Shown here: positions 40,611 through 47,408 of the stretch, piece after piece
Position numbering within the stretch: position 1 is the first letter of the stretch
Layout: each line of letters begins with the position of its first letter
NCBI GenBank assembly: GCA_029865605.1
Contig: JAOUGE010000007.1
Coordinates: 1 to 47,408, forward strand
Direction of reading: 5' to 3'
DNA from: Candidatus Berkelbacteria bacterium
GTDB lineage: Bacteria > Patescibacteriota > UBA1384 > DTJR01
Length of the DNA: 47,408 bases
Translations under genes and position numbers: made by a program
Notes under the pieces: model-generated
Seen by the model: only the letters and a program-made list of their open reading frames with translations
Database searches by the model: none
Told to the model about the DNA's origin: nothing

Positions 40611-40631
40611 GTACCACTGAACTACACCCGC
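40611..40631 (-). pseudogene. tRNA-Gly 5' fragment
   Basis: GCGGGTGTAGTTCAGTGGTA on the minus strand equals the acceptor 5' strand and most of the D arm of a tRNA-Gly, then diverges. The complete tRNA-Gly(CCC) follows downstream. A promoter is correctly spaced for the fragment. Confidence 0.75.
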
Positions 40632-40640
40632 GTACCTAAT

Positions 40641-40669
40641 ATTTTACTCATTTTTGCCTTTTTCTTCAA
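40641..40669 (-). promoter_or_regulatory. Promoter of the minus-strand tRNA pair
   Basis: TTGAAG (40664-40669), 17 nt, TAAAAT (40641-40646) on the minus strand. The predicted start is about 3 nt before the tRNA-Gly fragment. Confidence 0.72.
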
Positions 40670-40685
40670 GGGCAGAGATAAAAAA

Positions 40686-40713
40686 TTGACTGCATAGGAT
40701 TTTGTGCTACCCT
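40686..40713 (+). promoter_or_regulatory. Promoter of the PadR gene (leaderless)
   Basis: TTGACT (40686-40691), 16 nt, TACCCT (40708-40713). The ATG at 40721 is 8 nt after the -10 box, so the transcript should begin at or next to the start codon. Confidence 0.65.
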
Positions 40714-40720
40714 AAAACCG

Positions 40721-41068
40721 ATGAGCAAAGAAATAGATTACACCGCCGAAGAGTATTGGGTTAAGCTAATCAACCAAAGCCTGATCAGGTTTTATATCCT
40801 AAAAGCTCTAAAAGACCGCGATCTCCATGGCTATATGCTAATTCAAGAGATAAGAAAATTAAGCAATGATTTTTGTAGTCCATCAGAAAGCACTCTCTAC
40901 CCCGCTTTGGCCCAACTTCTAAAGGCAAGTTTGATTCAGCAAACAAACCCACAAGAAAAAGCTAGAAAAACCTATCATTTAACCCAAAAAGGCAAAGAAG
41001 CCTTCAAAGTGGCAGCTTCTATTTGGAACAAGGTTATTCCGACCTTAAGCAGGAGAACTTTACTCTAG
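40721..41068 (+). CDS. PadR-family transcriptional regulator
   Basis: A 115-residue winged-helix protein with LHGYMLIQEIRKLS, the recognition-helix block SPSESTLYPALAQL and the wing TYHLTQKGKEAF, all PadR hallmarks. The N-terminal 20 residues before the domain are longer than usual. PadR proteins sense small molecules and often control membrane or transport genes. It is leaderless and convergent with the dockerin gene, overlapping it by 4 nt. Target unknown. Confidence 0.88.
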   Translation: MSKEIDYTAEEYWVKLINQSLIRFYILKALKDRDLHGYMLIQEIRKLSNDFCSPSESTLYPALAQLLKASLIQQTNPQEKARKTYHLTQKGKEAFKVAASIWNKVIPTLSRRTLL

Positions 41069-41349
41069 TCACCTTTCCATTGCTTTTCTAGAACATCTAT
41101 ATCGTTAGAATCAACTTTGCTGTCGCTGTTTAAATCATATCGGGGCGCTTCGGACTTATTCTCAATCGCTTTAAGAAGAAGATTCAAGTCTAAGCCGTCA
41201 ACTTTATTGTCAGCATTCAAATCGGCTGATTTAGCGCTTGTTTCCACGTCCGCACTTGCCTGTAGTTTTTTTACTAAAAAATAGCCGCCGACTCCAATTA
41301 GGGCAACTACCACTACTCCTATAATCAAACTGATTAAAGTTGACCTCAT
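41065..41349 (-). CDS. Membrane-anchored dockerin-like protein
   Basis: A 94-residue protein: N-terminal membrane helix (LISLIIGVVVVALIGVGGYFLV) then two calcium-loop repeats, DLNADNKVDGLDLNLLLKAI and DLNSDSKVDSNDIDVLEKQW, the duplicated F-hand of type I dockerins. Dockerins bind cohesins. It overlaps the cohesin-like gene immediately upstream by 4 nt, so the two products are made together and both sit in the membrane. Confidence 0.85.
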   Translation of the reverse strand: MRSTLISLIIGVVVVALIGVGGYFLVKKLQASADVETSAKSADLNADNKVDGLDLNLLLKAIENKSEAPRYDLNSDSKVDSNDIDVLEKQWKGD

Positions 41350-42068
41350 ATTGTCCCCTTTCTTTTAGATAAAAGCCGCCAGATGCCAAAAGTCAATCCC
41401 CCTCCCAAAACCGCTAGGGCAAATACTTGCTCCGGCCCCGTTGCTGTTTCCCCGGCCGTGTCACTCACGTCGCCATATCCGGAATAGACAGGAGTCACCT
41501 GAACATAAGAAGTTGCTGAAGAATCCGAATCGGTTTGGGCCGATGTGCCAGAACCGCCAATATTAATGACTAACGAGCTAGCTGAAGTGCTGATAAATTC
41601 AGTCTCGTTTTTCTCCTCGGCCGCTTCAATCCGATCGTATGAAATAGTAGCACTTCCCGCCTTAAGAGCAGTAAAGCTTACTGTGGCAATTAATCCGCTT
41701 CTGTTGGCTGGTTTGTTTTCCGGATTTACATGGAATACACCCGTCAGGAGGTCATTTTCAACCGATTGGTTAAAAGTTGAGGGGTAAATAGTTCCCGCAA
41801 CAAAAGGGTTTTGCGAATCTTTCGGCTTGATCACACTCATATCGGACACTTTGACATCCATATCTATCGTACTAAGAGTTGAAGCGTAGGGTCCGGCATC
41901 AACACTAAAATCTACCTGAATTTCTTCGCCTACTTGATAAGATGTTCTTTCAGAAGTGGCGGAAAAAAGTGCTGTGTCGGCTGCTTGAACCGGATAAACG
42001 AGCAATGCAAAAAGCACCAAATAATAAGTAACTAAAGCACCGAAAGCTAGAAGTCTTTTGAAAACCAT
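41346..42068 (-). CDS. Cohesin-domain surface protein
   Basis: A 240-residue protein with a signal peptide (cleavage after about PVQAAD), a beta-sandwich typical of cohesins (FSATSERTSYQVGEEIQVDF near the start, then GLIATVSFTALKAGSATISYD), a Ser/Thr-rich linker, and a C-terminal TGPEQVFALAVLGGG hydrophobic segment with a basic tail that looks like a wall- or membrane-sorting signal. The adjacent dockerin is the natural partner. No cellulase is nearby, so the pair may organise the envelope. Confidence 0.8.
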   Translation of the reverse strand: MVFKRLLAFGALVTYYLVLFALLVYPVQAADTALFSATSERTSYQVGEEIQVDFSVDAGPYASTLSTIDMDVKVSDMSVIKPKDSQNPFVAGTIYPSTFNQSVENDLLTGVFHVNPENKPANRSGLIATVSFTALKAGSATISYDRIEAAEEKNETEFISTSASSLVINIGGSGTSAQTDSDSSATSYVQVTPVYSGYGDVSDTAGETATGPEQVFALAVLGGGLTFGIWRLLSKRKGTI

Positions 42069-42113
42069 CTTAAGTTCATTATAGCAAAAAAATAAACTAG
42101 AGTAACAATGGGG

Positions 42114-43685
42114 CTAAACACGCCTATAAAGATAAATGTCAAATCCTCCCTTATCATTCCAAATCTCCCGAAAAAGAAAGTATTTGACAAAACTGCCGAT
42201 GCAGCCGAGCCTACGACACCGTTCGGGAACCCACCAATCTCTAAGAACAACAGTTGATTTCTCCCAACCCTCGCCTATATTTACCTGATCGGCTGAATCG
42301 GGAGAAACAAAAATATATTTGGCGTCATTTTGGACACTCAAACCCTCTGGATAATAGAGCGAACTGGTATTTCTAAAATGCCAAGACAAAGGCCAGGTTA
42401 TCTGTTGGTCTATTTGGACGCAGGTATTTGAGTCCCCGGGACAGTTGCTGTTAATTTCGGCGGCTACAGCTTTAAAGCTCGCTGGGGTCTGGACATAGAC
42501 TGCAAGCTCCCTAGTATTAGCCGAACCCATAAAACTCAAGCGGTAGGCATTAAATATGGTAAACATCATTAAGATCCCTAGAATAATCTTTGTCCCTCGG
42601 CTAAAACCACCCCAGTGGCCAGAGAAATAAACACCTGCTAAAACCGTAAGAGGCAAAAGAGAACACAAAGCAAGCCAAGGGAACTTTTCTCCAGCCATTG
42701 AAAATCCGATCAAAGCTCCCAGCGCCAGCCAAGCCAAAAAGATATAAAAGAGATTCTTCTTTCTAACCGACTCAATTGCACCTGAAGCCGCTCCCAAAAG
42801 GACAACCGGTTCATAAACAATAAACAGGGTTAAATAATAATACCAGGGCTGACTACCGAGCTTTTTGGGATGCTGAGCGAGCCAAAATCCAAGCCCTGTT
42901 TCAGCGTCAAACGGGTTAGGTAAAGACAGGGCAAGGCTGCGGTAGTTAGTAAAGCCAACTGAATAAATTGCCACCCAAACCACTACAAACAGCAGAATTG
43001 CGGCAACCAGATCAAGCGGATTAGCCCGAACAAAATCAACCGCTTTTTTCAAAATCTTTTTCGTCTTTTTGAAACTAAGCAAAAGCATCGGCAGAACGGA
43101 ACTTATAACAACTCCTGAGAAGATATAAGTAGTTTCCGAAGTCGAAAATGCCAGCGAAAGATAAATAAAACTAAGATAAAGCGGGACGGGATCTGGTTTC
43201 CTAAAAAAACTCGCCAAAGAATATATCAGCAAAAACCAGAAAACCACCACCATTGAGGTATGAACAAGAAATCTGGAATAGTAAAGAAAAAGGGGAGAGA
43301 TAAGAAATAAAACTGCCAGAAAAATCCCTCTTTTATCCTGTGTTTTTCTAAAGATAAAAAGTGGAAGGGAAATCAAAATCAGCCCAAAAATGGCCGGACC
43401 AACCCGGGAAGCATAATCAGTAACTTTAGCAATTTTATAAATAATAGCTTGAACATAAAACAAAATTGGAGCATGAATTTGAGGAGTATAAATATATTCT
43501 CTAAAGTCGCTCAATTTCCAAGCAAAATAGGCCAGCATCCCTTCATCGTGATGCATTGGCCTATCGGCTAGCAAAATAAATCGGCTCAAGAAAGCAAGAA
43601 CCAAGATGGCGCCAACCATAAAATAAAGATAGCGCCCCTCCTTTAATCCTTTAATTTTAAGTTTTAACTTTCTTGAAACTTTCAT
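42114..43685 (-). CDS. GT-C membrane protein, Agl23/TIGR03663-like
   Basis: A 523-residue polytopic protein with the early loop RPMHHDEGMLAYFAWKL, which is characteristic of the TIGR03663 / Agl23 family associated with surface glycosylation. About eleven membrane helices and a C-terminal extracytoplasmic domain follow (LEGW-type region with LRDWWVPERCRRLGC). Acidic DE in the first loop is the likely catalytic position. It overlaps the next gene by 29 nt. Confidence 0.78.
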   Translation of the reverse strand: MKVSRKLKLKIKGLKEGRYLYFMVGAILVLAFLSRFILLADRPMHHDEGMLAYFAWKLSDFREYIYTPQIHAPILFYVQAIIYKIAKVTDYASRVGPAIFGLILISLPLFIFRKTQDKRGIFLAVLFLISPLFLYYSRFLVHTSMVVVFWFLLIYSLASFFRKPDPVPLYLSFIYLSLAFSTSETTYIFSGVVISSVLPMLLLSFKKTKKILKKAVDFVRANPLDLVAAILLFVVVWVAIYSVGFTNYRSLALSLPNPFDAETGLGFWLAQHPKKLGSQPWYYYLTLFIVYEPVVLLGAASGAIESVRKKNLFYIFLAWLALGALIGFSMAGEKFPWLALCSLLPLTVLAGVYFSGHWGGFSRGTKIILGILMMFTIFNAYRLSFMGSANTRELAVYVQTPASFKAVAAEINSNCPGDSNTCVQIDQQITWPLSWHFRNTSSLYYPEGLSVQNDAKYIFVSPDSADQVNIGEGWEKSTVVLRDWWVPERCRRLGCIGSFVKYFLFREIWNDKGGFDIYLYRRV

Positions 43686-44865
43686 ATATTAAATACATTG
43701 CCAGGTAAAATGCTATCAAGACATTAGCAATCGCCACAACTCTTGTCCAGCCACCTTCTAGAAGATCGAATCGCAAAAATCCGAACTGGGGATAAAAGGT
43801 TTGGAGTACAGAGAAAACGTTTACCAAATAGCTAGCGGAAATTATCAGAAAAATAATAAATATCCTTTTGTTAAGCAAGGAGGATAAAGCGAAAAAAACG
43901 ACTGCCGGATAAAGGTATCTTTCATGAATTTCTGTCGGAAAGACGAAAAAAATTAAATAAGTATAGGCCAAAACAAGGCATAGCTCAAGAAAACTTCTTT
44001 TTTTAAAGCCGAGATAAGTAAGAACCGGCACAAAAAAGATCGAAAAAATAATCAGTCCCTGCTGACGTAAATTGATTATATCGCCGAACTTATCGGAAAT
44101 ATCCCAGCTGCCACGGCCATATACCGCCCACCACAGGTTAAAAGCATTCAATGATGAATTATCATACCTCCCAACCGATTTAATGTAAGGATCAAGAAAA
44201 CTAGCGTCAGCGAATTGGCGGAAAATCAGAGCCGAAATAAGAAAAAGTCCAAGAAACAAGATAAACTGCAGGGCAAATTCCTTATATTTTTTTTGGAGAA
44301 TAAAATACAGAAAAAATATTGCTATAGCTGGAAGTGCTTGGGGCTTTAATAATATCCCCAAAAATAAAAAAAACGTTGAGAGATAACTATTCTTGTTGAT
44401 AAGAAGGAAGCTTATCAAAATTGACAGCGAAAGAAGAGAGTCCACCTGGCCCCAGGCAGAAGTAACTAAGGCGAGAGGAGGTTGTATTAATGCAAATACC
44501 AAAAGCAGCCACTTATATTTAATCTTGGAGCGGACAATTAAAAATCCGGAAATAAGAAGGAGAACAATTTCTCCAGCAGTTGGAATTAGCTTAAAAATAT
44601 AGGCCTTGTCAAAACCCGTGCCCGAAACGGCTTTCACCAGCCAAGAAGTAGCCAGGGGAATCAAGAAGGGGTAATCCACTCCTTGATAATAAGCATTCTT
44701 ATTATAAACGGCCGCCAAGCCCTCATCGGCGATACGCTCCCCCCAATATAAAAACAATCCTATGTCCGAGGAAAAGCCCTGTTTGGGAAGAAAATAAAAT
44801 CTTAGTCCGAAAGAAGCTGCAACCAAGATACAAATAAATATTATTTTATATAGTTTTCTTTCCAT
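43657..44865 (-). CDS. GT-C mannosyltransferase-like membrane protein
   Basis: A 402-residue polytopic protein. Key blocks are FSSDIGLFLYWGERIA (acidic first loop), SAWGQVDSLL and TEIHERYLYPAVVF, a combination seen in bacterial GT87-like and PIG-M-like mannosyltransferases that use polyprenyl-phosphate sugars. First gene of the surface glycosylation operon that runs through to the cohesin gene region. Its ATG has no obvious ribosome binding site. Confidence 0.78.
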   Translation of the reverse strand: MERKLYKIIFICILVAASFGLRFYFLPKQGFSSDIGLFLYWGERIADEGLAAVYNKNAYYQGVDYPFLIPLATSWLVKAVSGTGFDKAYIFKLIPTAGEIVLLLISGFLIVRSKIKYKWLLLVFALIQPPLALVTSAWGQVDSLLSLSILISFLLINKNSYLSTFFLFLGILLKPQALPAIAIFFLYFILQKKYKEFALQFILFLGLFLISALIFRQFADASFLDPYIKSVGRYDNSSLNAFNLWWAVYGRGSWDISDKFGDIINLRQQGLIIFSIFFVPVLTYLGFKKRSFLELCLVLAYTYLIFFVFPTEIHERYLYPAVVFFALSSLLNKRIFIIFLIISASYLVNVFSVLQTFYPQFGFLRFDLLEGGWTRVVAIANVLIAFYLAMYLIYESFKKVKT

Positions 44866-44924
44866 AAAAAAATAGCGTAAGACTCGTCAGCTTCATTTTA
44901 GATTATCAAGAGTAACTTGACAAA

Positions 44925-44949
44925 TAAAAAAACCGCCGAAACGGCGGTT
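44925..44949 (-). terminator. rRNA operon terminator
   Basis: On the minus strand AACCGCCG/CGGCGGTT (44931-44949) is followed by TTTTTTTATTTG. It lies about 60 nt beyond the 5S gene and ends the rRNA transcript. Confidence 0.85.
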
Positions 44950-45011
44950 CTCAAATTTGTTCCGCTATGACAGAAAGACATGGTGATGAGGCTCGAAATA
45001 AAAAAATGCTG

Positions 45012-45134
45012 TGTGTTGGCGGCGTCCTACTCTCCCAGTCCCTTACGGAACAAGTACCATCGGCGCAGAGGTGCTTAACTTCTCTGTTCGGAATGGAAAG
45101 AGGTGTACCCACCTCGCCATAACCACCAACACAC
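45012..45134 (-). rRNA. rrf: 5S ribosomal RNA
   Basis: The minus strand reads a typical 5S: TGGTGGTTATGGCGAGG at the start, the conserved CCATTCCGAACAGAGAAGTTAAGC, and GGGAGAGTAGGACGCCGCCA at the end. The terminal stem extends into flanks (AATGCTGTGTGTTGG at 45126-45140 pairs with 45005-45019), probably the precursor processing stem. Ends are approximate. Confidence 0.93.
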
Positions 45135-45188
45135 AGCATTCTTTATCTTCAAAGTTTTTGTCTGAACCAGCGCCTAACAAACAAAAAC

Positions 45189-45416
45189 TCAAAACTGCGA
45201 CCCTAAAATATAGATTATAAATATTATTGAGCCGATGATTACAATTACCCCGCAAACAATCAAAACAAGTGCCAGATCCCCTGTCCCAAGAGCAACCTCG
45301 CCATCTGCGGAAACAACCTGGGACAGAACAACGCCGACGCAAGATAACACCAGGCCGACCAAAAATAAAGCGAAACCAGGCAGCTTAAATCTCCTAACAA
45401 ACATCGGGCTCTTCAT
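45189..45416 (-). CDS. Small two-helix membrane protein in the 23S-5S spacer
   Basis: A 75-residue protein with two clear hydrophobic segments (FALFLVGLVLSCVGVVLS and ALVLIVCGVIVIIGSIIFII) and a polar turn between, which is unlikely by chance in rRNA spacer. There is no ribosome binding site, but TATAAT lies 7 nt upstream of the ATG, so it could be made from its own leaderless mRNA as well as from rRNA precursor. No family recognised. Confidence 0.55.
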   Translation of the reverse strand: MKSPMFVRRFKLPGFALFLVGLVLSCVGVVLSQVVSADGEVALGTGDLALVLIVCGVIVIIGSIIFIIYILGSQF

Positions 45417-45422
45417 ACTTTA

Positions 45423-45428
45423 ATTATA
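45423..45428 (-). promoter_or_regulatory. -10 box of the spacer gene
   Basis: TATAAT on the minus strand, 6 nt before the ATG at 45416. A -35 is not convincing (TTGTGC lies 19 nt upstream). Confidence 0.45.
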
Positions 45429-45477
45429 ACCGATATCACCCTGTTTTGCACAACATCACTCGAGTCGTTGTCCAGAT

Positions 45478-45492
45478 CCCGCCAGAGGCGGG
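45478..45492. repeat. CCCGCC/GGCGGG hairpin in the 23S-5S spacer
   Basis: CCCGCC-AGA-GGCGGG, extended by TTGTC/GACAA pairing with a small bulge. The same hairpin recurs twice inside the 23S gene. Confidence 0.6.
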
Positions 45493-45504
45493 ACAAAAGA
45501 CACT

Positions 45505-47408
<1,904 letters not shown>

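Overview
The window looks like a streamlined bacterium of the Patescibacteria / Candidate Phyla Radiation type. The evidence is dense gene packing with many 1-25 nt overlaps, minimal versions of usual genes (UvrC without its C-terminal part, GlmU-like protein without acetyltransferase, prephenate dehydratase without ACT domain), several leaderless starts, and cohesin/dockerin and C-terminally anchored surface proteins. TGA acts as a stop, so the recoded-UGA CPR lineages are excluded. The assignment is inference; the partial 23S and complete 5S rRNA could settle it.

Layout. 1-14300 (minus strand) is a complete dcw cell wall/division cluster read from an MraZ-type promoter with four 10-bp operator repeats: mraZ, rsmH, ftsL-like, PBP/ftsI, murF, mraY, murD, ftsW, a murG-murC fusion, murB, ftsQ, then recJ. 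14300-19030 holds a candidate plus-strand structured RNA and the minus operon recO-alr-glyS-Nudix plus a GlmU-like nucleotidyltransferase. 19100-22700 is an unusual patch: a compact Phe/Tyr module (pheA, tyrA, aminotransferase) and GC-rich, foreign-looking small genes, several bordered by perfect hairpins. 22800-30800 is DNA repair and housekeeping: mutM, an ADP-ribose-type Nudix, a DUF192 lipoprotein and uvrB-uvrA-uvrC.

31300-36900 (plus strand) is the most interesting part: a tRNA belt (Pro, Gly, Arg, His, Arg, Lys, Glu) in which tRNA 3' ends are repeatedly duplicated. Short structured non-coding elements sit between an intact tRNA-Gly or tRNA-Arg and an 18-21 bp copy of that tRNA's 3' end. 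At tRNA-Lys, two single-gene cassettes (transglutaminase-like, MazG-like) are separated by exact 16-bp copies of the tRNA-Lys 3' end. Three copies of the structured element show compensatory base changes in two helices. I interpret this as cassette insertion targeted to tRNA 3' ends, resembling an integron array but anchored on tRNAs; no recombinase gene is visible here. Genes of the belt (two start 3-4 nt after a tRNA CCA) are mostly small nucleotide-metabolism or hydrolase enzymes: Nudix, HD, MazG, HAD, cytidylyltransferase.

36900-44900 encodes cell-surface functions: membrane glycosyltransferases, a second tRNA pair (Thr, Gly, minus strand), a PadR regulator and an adjacent membrane-anchored cohesin/dockerin pair. 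44900-47408 is the end of an rRNA operon on the minus strand: 23S (cut by the window edge), a small membrane-protein ORF with its own promoter in the spacer, 5S, and a terminator.
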